Source: Jiangella mangrovi (GTDB lineage Bacteria > Actinomycetota > Actinomycetes > Jiangellales > Jiangellaceae). From it: a stretch of 64,000 nucleotides of DNA. A model generated the notes under the pieces. That model did not search any database, was not told the origin of the DNA, and was given only the letters and a program-made list of their open reading frames with translations. The translations under genes and the position numbers were made by a program. The stretch covers positions 1,612,001-1,676,000 of the forward strand of contig NZ_JACHMM010000001.1 of the NCBI RefSeq assembly GCF_014204975.1. The letters are read 5' to 3'. Shown here piece by piece: positions 26,586 through 35,229 of the stretch (positions are counted from its first letter, which is position 1; every line of letters starts with the position of its first letter).

Positions 26586-27697
26586 GGTGCGAACCTTCCG
26601 GGGCACAAGCGGTCGTCGGGATCGAAGCTGCGCTTGACCGCGCGCAGGACGGCGACGGCGGGCGGCGGCTCGCCCCACGCGGGCAGCTCGTCGCGCAGGC
26701 CGTCGGCCCAGCGGCAGATGGTGGCGGCGGGGTACTCGCCACGCAGGGCGGTGACGACGGCGGCGTGCGCGGCCGCCGTCGCTCCACGCAGCCGGACGGT
26801 GTGCGCGCCGGCGTACGGGCTGCTGGCCATGGCGGCATCGACGGCGTGCGCCGAGGCCTCGCGGCCGACCAGCGCGGCCAGCGACGCTGTGCGGTCCGGC
26901 GCCGTGCCGAGGCGGACGACGGTGTCACCGTCGGTGCCGCGGACGAGATCGGCGACGGCATCCCAGGCGTCTGCTGCCGCCTCGGTCGCGTCCGCGCCGG
27001 CGAGTGCGCGGGCCCGGCGCAGGCGGTCCTCGACCCCGCCCGCCGTCCCGTCGAAGCGGGCGAGCAGAACACCGTCCGACCATTCCAACGCGACCGGCTC
27101 CAGGCCGCCGTGGACCAGCGTCCCGCCAAGGTCGAAGGCCGTCGCCGCGTCGCACGGGACCGCCAGGGTCGCCGTCGCCGCCGGGCGCGGGTGCAGCCGC
27201 AGGATCACCTCGGCCAGCACGCCCAGCGTGCCGAGCGAGCCGTGGAACAGCTTCGCGAGGTCGTAGCCGGCGACGTTCTTGATGACGTACCCGCCGGAGC
27301 GGGCCACCGTCCCGTCCGCCAGCACGACCGTCACGCCGATGACGGAGTCGCGCGACGTGCCGTACGTGTGCCGCACCGGCCCGGCGTCGGCCGTCGCGAC
27401 CAGCCCGCCGACGGTGGCCGCGCGGGCCGGGTCGAGCGCGACCCACTGCGCGTTCTCGGCCAGCGTCTCCTGCAGCGTCGCGAACGGCATGCCCGCCTGC
27501 ACGGCCACCGTCATGTCCGTCGGGTTGTAGCTGATCAGGCCGCTCATGCCGGTGGTGTCGAGGACGGCGTCGTGCTCGGGCGCACCACCCCAGTCCGCTG
27601 CGCTGCCGCCCCCGGCGACGGCCAGCCGCTCGCCCTTGCTGTCCACCAGGGCGTCGCGCAGCTCGGCCAGGCCGGTGGGCCGGTAGGTGTCGCTCAT
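26576..27697 (-). CDS. glcE: glycolate oxidase FAD-binding subunit
   Basis: This 373-residue FAD-linked subunit is shorter than GlcD. The flavin-binding region is visible as VAVQAGMPFATLQETL, GGLVATADAGPVRHTYGTSRD and GGYVIKNVAGYDLAKLFHGS, typical of GlcE. It lacks the C-terminal oxidase domain ligands of GlcD, as usual. The start overlaps the glcD stop as ATGA and the end overlaps glcF, so the three subunits are translationally coupled. Confidence 0.9.
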   Translation of the reverse strand: MSDTYRPTGLAELRDALVDSKGERLAVAGGGSAADWGGAPEHDAVLDTTGMSGLISYNPTDMTVAVQAGMPFATLQETLAENAQWVALDPARAATVGGLVATADAGPVRHTYGTSRDSVIGVTVVLADGTVARSGGYVIKNVAGYDLAKLFHGSLGTLGVLAEVILRLHPRPAATATLAVPCDAATAFDLGGTLVHGGLEPVALEWSDGVLLARFDGTAGGVEDRLRRARALAGADATEAAADAWDAVADLVRGTDGDTVVRLGTAPDRTASLAALVGREASAHAVDAAMASSPYAGAHTVRLRGATAAAHAAVVTALRGEYPAATICRWADGLRDELPAWGEPPPAVAVLRAVKRSFDPDDRLCPGRFAPWF

Positions 27698-29136
27698 AGC
27701 CGCTCGATCACCCCGGCCTCCTCCAGCGGGTGCGGCCGGTACCGCCCGGGCCGCTCGCCGCACAGCCGCGGCGTCGGGAACACCTTGCCGGGGTTGCACA
27801 GGCCGTCGGGGTCGAACGCCGAGCGCAGCCGCAGCATCGTCGCGAGGTCGTCCTCGCCGAACATCCGCGGCATCGAGCAGGCCTTGTCCGCGCCGATGCC
27901 GTGCTCGCCCGACAGCGACCCGCCGAGCTCGACGCACAGCTCCGCGATCTCCGTCGACAGCTGCTCGGCGCGGTCGTGCTGGCCCTCGGCCTCGCTGTAG
28001 AGGACCAGCGGGTGCAGGTTGCCGTCGCCGGCGTGGAAGACGTTCGCGACCCGGATGCCGGCGTCGTCGGCCATGGCGGCGATGCGGCCGAGCACCTCGG
28101 CCAGCCGGCCACGCGGCACGACGCCGTCCTGGACGAAGTAGTCGGTGCTGATCCGTCCGACCGCGGCGAACGCCGCCTTGCGGCCCTTCCAGATCAGCGC
28201 GCGATGCTCGGCGTCCCTGGCCAGCATGATCTTCGTGCTGCCGTGCGCCCGGCAGATCTCCTGCACCTCGTCGAACTGCTCGGCGACGTCGTCGGGCGGG
28301 CCATCCAGCTCGACGACCAGCGCGGCGGCGGTGTCGGGGGTGTAGACGCTCTCGGTGGACGCGGCGACCGCCTGGATGGCGAGGTTGTCGAGCATCTCGA
28401 CGGCCGCCGGGACGATGCCCGCCGCGATGATGCCGGTGACCGCGTCGCCCGCGCCGGCCACCGTCGCGAAGTCGGCCACCATGGTGCGGACGGCGGCCGG
28501 CTTGGCCAGGAGCCGCACGGTGACCTGTGTGACGATGCCGAGCGTGCCCTCGGAGCCGATGAACGCGCCGAGCAGGTCGTAGCCGGGCAGCTGCGGCGAG
28601 TCGCCGCCGAGCGTGGTGACGGTGCCGTCGGCCAGGACGACCTCGGCGGCCAGCACGTGGTTGACGGTGAAGCCGTACTTCAGGCAGTGCGCGCCGCCGG
28701 AGTTCTCGGCGACGTTGCCGCCGATGGTGCAGACCTGCTGGCTGGACGGGTCCGGCGCGTAGTACAGCCCGTACGGAGCGGCGGCCTTGCTGATGTCGAG
28801 GTTCGTGACACCCGGCTCGACGACGGCGCGCAGGTTGACGGGGTCGACCTCGACGATGCGGCGCAGGCGCTGCAGCGAGACGACGATGCCGTCGGCCACC
28901 GGGAGCGCGCCCCCGGACAGCCCGGTGCCGGCGCCGCGGGCGACGAACGGGACCCCGTGCCGGGCGCAGACCCGGACCGCGGCGGCCACCTCGTCGGTGG
29001 ACCGCGGCAGCACGACCATGGCCGGGACCACGCGGTAGCCGGTGAGACCGTCGCACTCGTAGGTGCGCAGCCGGGCCGGGTCGGTGATGACGTTCTCAGC
29101 GCCGAGGGCCTCGGTGAGCTCCGCGACCCAGGTCAT
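27694..29136 (-). CDS. glcD: glycolate oxidase catalytic FAD subunit
   Basis: This 480-residue flavoprotein of the FAD_binding_4/FAD-oxidase_C type oxidises glycolate to glyoxylate. Sequence hallmarks are PFVARGAGTGLSGGA (about residues 60-75), CTIGGNVAENSGGAHCLKYG, NVFHAGDGNLHPLV with the metal-binding His, and SLSGEHGIGADK. The heterotrimeric GlcDEF arrangement favours glycolate over lactate. ATG 29136 is used; an in-frame TTG at 29145 lies inside the operator. The perfect site at 29138-29152 covers the translation start region, so bound IclR protein would block this transcript. Confidence 0.9.
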   Translation of the reverse strand: MTWVAELTEALGAENVITDPARLRTYECDGLTGYRVVPAMVVLPRSTDEVAAAVRVCARHGVPFVARGAGTGLSGGALPVADGIVVSLQRLRRIVEVDPVNLRAVVEPGVTNLDISKAAAPYGLYYAPDPSSQQVCTIGGNVAENSGGAHCLKYGFTVNHVLAAEVVLADGTVTTLGGDSPQLPGYDLLGAFIGSEGTLGIVTQVTVRLLAKPAAVRTMVADFATVAGAGDAVTGIIAAGIVPAAVEMLDNLAIQAVAASTESVYTPDTAAALVVELDGPPDDVAEQFDEVQEICRAHGSTKIMLARDAEHRALIWKGRKAAFAAVGRISTDYFVQDGVVPRGRLAEVLGRIAAMADDAGIRVANVFHAGDGNLHPLVLYSEAEGQHDRAEQLSTEIAELCVELGGSLSGEHGIGADKACSMPRMFGEDDLATMLRLRSAFDPDGLCNPGKVFPTPRLCGERPGRYRPHPLEEAGVIERL

Positions 29137-29137
29137 T

Positions 29138-29152
29138 TTCCGCAATCCGGAA
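29138..29152 (-). promoter_or_regulatory. IclR-type operator before glcD
   Basis: Read on the minus strand this is TTCCGGATTGCGGAA, a perfect inverted repeat with a 5-base centre, matching the aceB site TTCCGAATAGCGGAA in 13 of 15 positions. It immediately precedes the glcD start codon. Confidence 0.8.
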
Positions 29153-29403
29153 CTGAATGCATCGCCATACGGATACCTTAGATCCGGCGGCGGGGGTGGT
29201 CAACGGACCCCCGCCGGGGCACGGTTCCGCCGCCGCGGGTCACCGCGGCCCAACCTATAGGATCACCGTCGCGTTTCCGCTGTGTTGCCTCGCGGTAAAG
29301 CGCCAGGAACCGCCCCTGATCTGCAGAGTTACCCGTCCGCGCCACTCCGTCGGCAGCGAACGATCGGATAGGATCTCGCTGTTCGCGCGGAGGGAGTTGC
29401 ATC
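29153..29403. other. divergent intergenic region, glcD / GntR
   Basis: About 250 bases hold two divergent promoters that I cannot place exactly. A perfect 10-bp hairpin (CGGCGGGGGT with ACCCCCGCCG, 29188-29216) lies on the glcD side and TAGGAT near 29369 is a possible -10 for the GntR gene. No open frame with coding character is present. Confidence 0.45.
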
Positions 29404-30090
29404 GTGTCCACGGGCGCCGTCACCACCGGCATCGCCGGGCTCGCACCGCTGAATCGCATGCAACGCGCCGGGCGCACCGCGCCGCACGTCCGCGACCTCC
29501 TCGAAGAGGCCATCCTGCAGGGCGTGCTGCAGCCGGGGGCGCACCTCAACGCCGACGGCCTGGCCAAGCAGCTCGGCATCAGCCACATCCCGGTCCGCGA
29601 GGCCCTGCGCGCCCTCGGCGTCGACGGCTGGATCGAGTTCCGGCCGCACCAGGGCGCGTTCGTCCGCGGGCGCAGCGAGCAGGAGCTGGCCGACCTGTTC
29701 GAGAGCCGCACATTCCTCGAGGCGCACGCCGCCTCGCTGGCGGCCGAGCGTCGCACCGGCGAGCAGCTCGCCATCCTCGACGACATCGTGGGCCGGCAGC
29801 GGCGCTCCACCGACCCCGTCGAGCTGGCCCGCATCAACGCCGAGTTCCACAGCGCCATGGCCGACTGCTCGCAGAACACCCTCATGGCCGGGTTCGTCCG
29901 CACGCTGAGCATGCGGGCCCGGTTCTACTTCTCCACCGTCGCGCCGCAGCGGCAGGACACCTCCCGCCGTCAGCACGAGGCGCTGGTCGACGCGATCCGG
30001 CGGCGCGACGGCGCGGCGGCCGGCCGGCTGGCCCGCGAGCACGTCGCGGCCACACGGCGCGACGTGCGCGCGGAACTGCTCGGCCCCTGA
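29404..30090 (+). CDS. GntR-family regulator with FCD domain
   Basis: This 228-residue regulator has a winged helix (LAKQLGISHIPVREALRALG, about residues 52-71) and an FCD effector domain with NAEFHSAM and RRQHEALVDAI supplying the conserved His residues. GTG 29404 follows GGAGGGAG by 7 bases. It is transcribed alone, divergent from glcDEF, so regulation of glycolate or another 2-hydroxy acid is possible. However, no TATCGATA-type site is found in its upstream region, so its targets are open. Confidence 0.85.
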   Translation: MSTGAVTTGIAGLAPLNRMQRAGRTAPHVRDLLEEAILQGVLQPGAHLNADGLAKQLGISHIPVREALRALGVDGWIEFRPHQGAFVRGRSEQELADLFESRTFLEAHAASLAAERRTGEQLAILDDIVGRQRRSTDPVELARINAEFHSAMADCSQNTLMAGFVRTLSMRARFYFSTVAPQRQDTSRRQHEALVDAIRRRDGAAAGRLAREHVAATRRDVRAELLGP

Positions 30091-30122
30091 CCCGACCCCC
30101 GCGCCGGACGGGAGACGGCGAC

Positions 30123-30158
30123 GCGCCGCCGCGACCCGGGATCGAGTCGCGACGGCGC
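30123..30158. terminator. hairpin between convergent GntR and helicase genes
   Basis: GCGCCGCCGCGAC and GTCGCGACGGCGC pair with one mismatch around a 10-base loop, in the 99-base gap between two convergent stop codons. Confidence 0.6.
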
Positions 30159-30189
30159 ATCGTGTCGTCGGTGCTGTCGTGCGACGGGG

Positions 30190-31773
30190 TCAGTCGCGGC
30201 GGCGGCCGTAGCCACCCGAGGGCCGGCCGCGGCCGGCGCCGGCGCCCTTGTAGGGGCGGCCCGAGCCGGACCGGTTCGGCCGGCCGTTGCCGGACGAGCG
30301 GGGCCGCTCGCGCTCCTGGACCATCGCCGGCGCGTCGGCGAGCGACGTCGGGGTGATGGGGCCCTCGACGGCGCGGGCGTCGACGTTCTTGGCCGTCACG
30401 CCGGCGCGGCGCAGCAGGTCGCCGAGCCCGCGCACCTGACGCGGGGTCGCGACGGTGACGACGGCGCCCGTGGCACCGGCGCGAGCCGTGCGGCCCGAGC
30501 GGTGCAGGTACGACTTGGGCTCGCCGGCCGGGTCGAAGTGCACGACCATGCCGACGCCGTCGACGTGGATGCCGCGGGCGGCGACGTCGGTGGCGACGAC
30601 GACCTTGGCGCGGCCGGAGCGGAACCGGTCGAGGTTGCGCTCGCGGACCCGCTGCGACAGGTCGCCGTGCAGGTCGACGGCGGCGACGCCGGCGTCCTCG
30701 AGGTCCTCGGCCAGGCGCGTGGCGCCGTCCTTGGTGCGGGTGAAGACGATGCTGCGCGGGTTGGCCCGCATCAGCTCCGTCATGACCTCGAGCTTGTTGT
30801 ACGGGCCGACGACCAGCACGTGGTGGTCCATGGTCGTGACCGAGCCCGCGTCGGGGTCGATCTCGTGCTTGGCCGGGTCGTTGAGGTGCCGGCGGACCAG
30901 CTTGTCGACGTCGCCGTCGAGCGTGGCCGACAGCAGCATCCGCTGCCCGCCCTCGGGCGTGGCGGCGAGCAGCTCGTCGACGACCGGGTAGAAGCCGAGG
31001 TCGCACAGGTGGTCGGCCTCGTCGAGCGCGACGACCTCGACGTCGTCGAGCTTGCAGATGCCCTTTTCGATGAGGTCGCTGAGCCGGCCCGGGGTGGCCA
31101 CGACGACGTCGGCGCCGCGGTCGAGCCGGCGGATCTGCCGGTCGTACGGCGCACCGCCGTAGACGGTGACCATGCGCAGCCGCAGCGCCTCGGCCAGCGG
31201 CTCGAGCGCCGTGGTGACCTGGCCGGCCAGCTCGCGGGTCGGGACGATGATGAGCGCGCGCGGGCGGTTGGGCTCGCTGCGCTTGCCGTCGAGGCGGGCG
31301 AGGATCGGCAGGCCGAACGCCAGCGTCTTGCCTGAGCCGGTCTTGGCGCGCCCGAGCACGTCGCGCCCGGCGATGGCGTCGGGGATGACGGCCGCCTGGA
31401 CGGGGGTCGGCTCGACGATGCCGTCGACGCCGAGGATCTTCACGACGCGGTCCGGCACGCCCATGCCGGAGAACGCCGAGCCGGCCGGGTCGAACGCCTC
31501 GATGGCGGCGCGCCGCTCGGGATCGAAGGGCCGGCGGTCGGCGGGGCGGCCGCCCTGGCGGCGGTCGCCACGGAACGGCCGGCGGCCCTCGCCGTCACGG
31601 CGGAACCCGCCGTCGCGACGGAACTCGCCGTCACGGCGGAAGCCACCCTCACGCCGGTAGCCGCCGTCCTCGCGGCGCGGACCGCCACGGCGGTCGGAAC
31701 GCTGCTGGCGGTAGCCGGAGGAGGAACGGGAATCGGTGCCGGTCGAACCGCCGGCAGGGTCGTACGAAGTCAC
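30190..31773 (-). CDS. DEAD-box RNA helicase with Arg/Gly-rich N-terminus
   Basis: This 527-residue ATP-dependent RNA helicase has all core motifs: PTPVQAAVIP (Q motif), AKTGSGKT (Walker A), PTRELAGQV, ATPGRL, LDEADHL (DEAD), LLSATL (SAT), DVAARGIHV and HRSGRTAR. The first ~105 residues are disordered and Arg/Gly/Asp rich, with tandem FRRDG-type units (about residues 35-60) encoded by near-identical DNA repeats at about 31580-31680. A basic Gly/Arg tail ends the protein. These tails bind RNA non-specifically, as in cold-shock and ribosome-assembly helicases. GTG 31773 is chosen with GGAG just upstream; longer frames run into the leader. Confidence 0.92.
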   Translation of the reverse strand: MTSYDPAGGSTGTDSRSSSGYRQQRSDRRGGPRREDGGYRREGGFRRDGEFRRDGGFRRDGEGRRPFRGDRRQGGRPADRRPFDPERRAAIEAFDPAGSAFSGMGVPDRVVKILGVDGIVEPTPVQAAVIPDAIAGRDVLGRAKTGSGKTLAFGLPILARLDGKRSEPNRPRALIIVPTRELAGQVTTALEPLAEALRLRMVTVYGGAPYDRQIRRLDRGADVVVATPGRLSDLIEKGICKLDDVEVVALDEADHLCDLGFYPVVDELLAATPEGGQRMLLSATLDGDVDKLVRRHLNDPAKHEIDPDAGSVTTMDHHVLVVGPYNKLEVMTELMRANPRSIVFTRTKDGATRLAEDLEDAGVAAVDLHGDLSQRVRERNLDRFRSGRAKVVVATDVAARGIHVDGVGMVVHFDPAGEPKSYLHRSGRTARAGATGAVVTVATPRQVRGLGDLLRRAGVTAKNVDARAVEGPITPTSLADAPAMVQERERPRSSGNGRPNRSGSGRPYKGAGAGRGRPSGGYGRRRD

Positions 31774-32058
31774 TGTGCTCCGAATCGGTAGAGCGCGGGC
31801 GCGCACCCCAGCACGTCCGCAAGCGGGCGGACGCACGGTAGGCCTTCGAGGGGCGCGGGGTACCCGACTTTCCCTCGACGTTCCACCGTCACAGAATTCG
31901 GGCACAAAATCAGGCCTCGCACGATCACGAGGCCTTGGCTTGTCCCCCAGTCTACCGGTTCCGCGGCCGAGGGACACCATCGGCGACGGAGACGCTCGTC
32001 ACCACCACCCGCGAGCAGGGCGGAATGCGGTCCCGGGCCGGCCGCGTTGATCGCGGAC
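31774..32058. other. helicase leader and divergent promoter region
   Basis: There are 285 bases between divergent starts. The helicase side probably carries a long 5' leader: an 8-bp hairpin AGGCCTCG/CGAGGCCT with an 8-base loop lies at 31912-31935. Long structured leaders are common for cold-induced DEAD-box genes. No coding sequence is evident. Confidence 0.45.
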
Positions 32059-32478
32059 ATGAGCGACGACGCCCTCCGCAAGCTCCTGGCCGGACAGAAC
32101 CTCGGCGTGCTGGCCACCGTCAAGCGCGACGGCCGGCCGCAGGTGTCCGTGGTGACCTACCACTACGACCTCGGCACCGACCTGGTCCGCGTCTCCGTCC
32201 GCGACCCGCTGGCCAAGACCCGCAACCTGCGCCGCGACCCGCGGGCGACGCTGCAGGCGACGGGGCCGGGCGGCGGCACATGGGTGGCGGCCGAGGGTGT
32301 CGCCACGCTCACCCCGGTGGCGCGCGACCCGCACGACGACACCGTCGAGGCGTTGGTCGAGCACTACCGCGACGCCCGGGGCGAGCACCCGGACTGGGAC
32401 GACTTCCGCGCGGCGATGGTCCGCGACGAGCGGGTGCTGGTGAGCATCGCGGTTGACCACGTCTACGGGCGGGCCTGA
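32059..32478 (+). CDS. PPOX-class (pyridoxamine-phosphate-oxidase-fold) F420/flavin protein
   Basis: This 139-residue split-barrel protein is close to actinobacterial F420-dependent PPOX oxidoreductases. Typical features are LGVLATVKRDGRPQVSVVTY (about residues 15-34), KTRNLRRDPRATL, and a C-terminal region ERVLVSIAVDHVYG. It probably binds F420 or a flavin and reduces a small substrate, which is not predictable. ATG 32059 lacks a strong ribosome site; a TTG at 32047 is in frame. The last 16 bases overlap tail-to-tail with the ydbT-like gene. Confidence 0.85.
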   Translation: MSDDALRKLLAGQNLGVLATVKRDGRPQVSVVTYHYDLGTDLVRVSVRDPLAKTRNLRRDPRATLQATGPGGGTWVAAEGVATLTPVARDPHDDTVEALVEHYRDARGEHPDWDDFRAAMVRDERVLVSIAVDHVYGRA

Positions 32479-34043
32479 GCCTCGACGACGTCGGCCACCG
32501 TCTCGGCCGGACGGGGTCGCGTGCTCGCCCGGAACGGGTCGAGCAGCCCCGGCGCGGCAGCGTCGGCGAGGTCGACGGCCTCGGCCGACGCGACGTCGAG
32601 CGCCGAGTACCCGCCGGTGCCCGCCGCCGTCGTGACCTCGACGGTGGCCAGGCGGAGCCGGCGCTGCAGCAGCGACTGCCGGAACGTGACGCCGACGACG
32701 GCGCGACTCTGCAGCGCCGCGGTGGTGCGGGCCCACGCGCCGGACCGGACGACGAGGTAGCCGTCGGCGACGGTGTGCCCCAGCGCGCGGTAGGCGACGA
32801 CGGCGAGCGCCAGACCCACCGGCAGCACCCCGAGCCCGGCGAGCCAGACGCCGTCGGGCAGGGCGTCGATGAGCGTGGTCAGCCAGGCCAGCAGTCCGGT
32901 GACGAGCGCGGTGGTGGTGAGCGCCCAGCCGGCCCGGCGGCGCAGGGCCCGGCGCGGGTGCGCCCGCAGTGTCCGGTCGAGCGGGCCGGGGGTGGTCCCG
33001 AGGACCTCGGCGGCGACCCGGCGGGCGACCGAGACCGGCCCGCGCGGCAGGATCTGCGCCGACGGCGTCATGCTCCAGATGCTCAGGCCGGTCGAGACGA
33101 CCGTGGTGTCGGCCATGCCGATCCAGCGCCAGAGCAGCGGCTCGGCGATCTGCACGCCGCGCAGGCGGTTGTCGTCGCGGTTGACCTCGCGGGTCTTGAA
33201 CAGGCCCTGGGTGGTGCGCAGGACGGTGCCGCGCTCGCCCGGGACGCGTTCGAGCACGAACCGCCAGTTCTCGGTGAAGAAGTTGACCGCCAGCCCGACG
33301 ACGCCGACCACGCCGACCGCCGCCACCGCGATGAGGACGGTCCACGCCGTCCCGACGGCGTCCCAGTCGGCGAGGCCCTGGACGAAGCCGGCCGGGTCGA
33401 GGCCGAACATCTGCAGCAGCCAGTACGTGCCCCACAGCAGCCCGGCCGCCATGAGGAACGCCCAGATGCTGAACATGTTGTAGAGGACCCAGGACCGCTC
33501 CAGGCGTGCCAGCACGTTCCCGTCCGGGCGTGCCTCGGCGGGTTCGTCGACGGGGTCCGCTCCCGCCGGAGCCGCGGCCGGAGTGACGCCGTACAGCAAC
33601 TCCTGGCGCAGCCGTTCCGCGGTCTCGGTGCGGACGGCGTCGAGCATCAGGGCCGCCTCGCCGGCCGCGCTGTGCTGCCCGGCGCCGACGGTGACGACGC
33701 GCAGCCCGGCGAGCTTGTGCCGGAGCTTCGCCGACGTGTCGACGCTGCGGATGCGGTCGCGCCGGATGGAGCGGTGCTGCCGGACGAACAGGCCGGTGCG
33801 CCGCTCGACGTACTCGTCGGTGATGCGGTAGCGGGTCTTGACCCAGCGCAGCAGGTCGGCGATGCCGCCGAGGACGCCGAACGCGGTGGCGCCGAGGATG
33901 GGGCCCATGGTGCCCCAGTTGATCTCGGCGCCGAAGAACGCGATGGCGATGCCGGCGGGGACCATGGAGAGCAGCGTCTTGGCGGCGTCGACCCAGACGA
34001 CGCGGGTGTCCAGGCGCTGCCAGGGCACCTCCTCGGTGCTCAT
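32463..34043 (-). CDS. membrane protein with bacterial PH domains (YdbT-like)
   Basis: This 526-residue membrane protein alternates transmembrane pairs with bPH_2 domains. Hydrophobic pairs are seen near residues 18-55, 185-260 and 365-425, each followed by a soluble PH-like module (for example RIRSVDTSAKLRHKLAGLRV, about residues 85-104). It forms a two-gene unit with the smaller YdbS-like protein, whose stop overlaps this start (ATGA). In Bacillus the ydbST pair protects against some antimicrobial peptides; the role here is unproven. A TetR regulator precedes the pair. Confidence 0.82.
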   Translation of the reverse strand: MSTEEVPWQRLDTRVVWVDAAKTLLSMVPAGIAIAFFGAEINWGTMGPILGATAFGVLGGIADLLRWVKTRYRITDEYVERRTGLFVRQHRSIRRDRIRSVDTSAKLRHKLAGLRVVTVGAGQHSAAGEAALMLDAVRTETAERLRQELLYGVTPAAAPAGADPVDEPAEARPDGNVLARLERSWVLYNMFSIWAFLMAAGLLWGTYWLLQMFGLDPAGFVQGLADWDAVGTAWTVLIAVAAVGVVGVVGLAVNFFTENWRFVLERVPGERGTVLRTTQGLFKTREVNRDDNRLRGVQIAEPLLWRWIGMADTTVVSTGLSIWSMTPSAQILPRGPVSVARRVAAEVLGTTPGPLDRTLRAHPRRALRRRAGWALTTTALVTGLLAWLTTLIDALPDGVWLAGLGVLPVGLALAVVAYRALGHTVADGYLVVRSGAWARTTAALQSRAVVGVTFRQSLLQRRLRLATVEVTTAAGTGGYSALDVASAEAVDLADAAAPGLLDPFRASTRPRPAETVADVVEAQARP

Positions 34044-34537
34044 GTCGCGTCGCCGGGCGTGCGCTGGGTGATCTTCGTCAGTTCCTCGGCCACGCGGGCG
34101 GCGACCGTCGCGTCGATGCCCGGCACCCTGACCGCGCCGCGCGAGGACGCCGTCGTGACCACCAGGGTCGCGAGGTTCATGACCTGCTCGAGCGGACCTC
34201 GGATGGTGTCGACGGTCTGGATGCGCGAGAGCGGCACGACCCGCCACTCGCGCACGACCCAGCCGGACACGGCGTAGACGGCGTCCTCGGTGACCTCCCA
34301 GCGGTGGACGGCGTAGCGCCACAGCGGCATCACGACGGTGACGACCGCACCCCAGACGGCGACGACGACCAGGATCGGGCCCAGCCAGGACCGGGCGCCG
34401 TCGAAGATCAGGTAGGCCGCGGTCACCAGGCCGGCGAGCACGCCGAAGCCGATGAGCGACTGCAGCGCCCACAGGCCCATGGCGCGCCGCTCGACGCGGT
34501 GCTCGGGCGAGCGCAGGGCGATCGGCTGCTCAGCCAC
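34040..34537 (-). CDS. small PH-domain membrane protein (YdbS-like)
   Basis: This 165-residue protein has two membrane helices (about residues 20-45 and 50-72), then one bPH_2 domain (about 75-155) with VVREWRVVPLSRIQTVDTI and a C-terminal VARVAEELTKI. It is the usual small partner of YdbT. Its start overlaps the TetR gene stop by 8 bases, so regulator and membrane proteins are one operon. Confidence 0.83.
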   Translation of the reverse strand: MAEQPIALRSPEHRVERRAMGLWALQSLIGFGVLAGLVTAAYLIFDGARSWLGPILVVVAVWGAVVTVVMPLWRYAVHRWEVTEDAVYAVSGWVVREWRVVPLSRIQTVDTIRGPLEQVMNLATLVVTTASSRGAVRVPGIDATVAARVAEELTKITQRTPGDAT

Positions 34538-35174
34538 GGGTCATCCGGCTCAGGCGCGACCGGCGGACGGCGAGGTCGTACGTCATGGACAGCTCCTTCG
34601 CGTAGGCGGCGACGTCGGTGTCGGGGCTGGCGAACAGCTCGGCCGGGATGGCCTCGATGCTCCCGAGCAGGGTGACGGCCATGAACCGGGGCGAGAAGTC
34701 GCGGAACTCGCCGTGCTCCTGGCCCTCGCGCAGCATCTGCTCGATCTGGCCGACGGACTGCTCGCGCTGCGACCGGACCAGCTCGCCGTTCTCGTGCCCG
34801 CCCACCCCCGCCAGCAGCTGGCCGAGCGCGAGCACCTGCGCGCGGTGGGTGTCGCAGAACACCACGAAGCCCTCGATGAGACGTTGCAGCGCCTCGCGGT
34901 AGGAGCCGGCGTCGCCGATGTGCTCGGTGAGCCAGCCGTCCATGAGCCCGTTGATGTCGGCGACGACCTGCTGGAACAGCTCGGACTTGTTGTCGAAGTG
35001 GTACGAGATGAGCCCCGCGCTGATGCCGGCGTGCTCGGCGATGCGGGCGAAGGACGTCTTGGCGTAGCCCAGCTCAGCCAGGGTCTCGATGGCGGCCGCG
35101 ACGATCTGGTCGCGGCGGGCGGCCTCGATGAAGGACCGGGGCTTCTGGTCGGTCGCCTCATTTCTTGGTCGCAT
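34530..35174 (-). CDS. TetR-family transcriptional regulator
   Basis: This 214-residue repressor has a canonical TetR helix-turn-helix (SFARIAEHAGISAGLISYHF, about residues 42-61) and an all-helical ligand domain. It heads the operon TetR-ydbS-ydbT. ATG 35174 lies inside an 8-bp-arm inverted repeat (35163-35182) placed just after a good -10 (TAGAAT on the minus strand, 35187-35182), so it should repress its own operon. An in-frame TTG at 35180 would add two residues. Confidence 0.88.
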   Translation of the reverse strand: MRPRNEATDQKPRSFIEAARRDQIVAAAIETLAELGYAKTSFARIAEHAGISAGLISYHFDNKSELFQQVVADINGLMDGWLTEHIGDAGSYREALQRLIEGFVVFCDTHRAQVLALGQLLAGVGGHENGELVRSQREQSVGQIEQMLREGQEHGEFRDFSPRFMAVTLLGSIEAIPAELFASPDTDVAAYAKELSMTYDLAVRRSRLSRMTRG

Positions 35175-35187
35175 GACCAAGATTCTA
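35163..35187 (-). promoter_or_regulatory. TetR operator and -10 at the start codon
   Basis: TCTTGGTCGCATGACCAAGA (35163-35182) has perfect 8-bp arms around GCAT, which contains the start codon. On the minus strand TAGAAT (35187-35182) is a near-consensus -10 touching the outer arm. The message would be leaderless or nearly so. Confidence 0.75.
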
Positions 35188-35229
35188 GCGACACTTCCAG
35201 GAATCGGTAGTGCGCAGTGTCAGTGCAGG

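Noticed and set aside
31580-31690. Tandem repeats considered as a CRISPR-like array
   Set aside because: They lie in frame within the helicase gene and encode an FRRDG series; there are no spacers.
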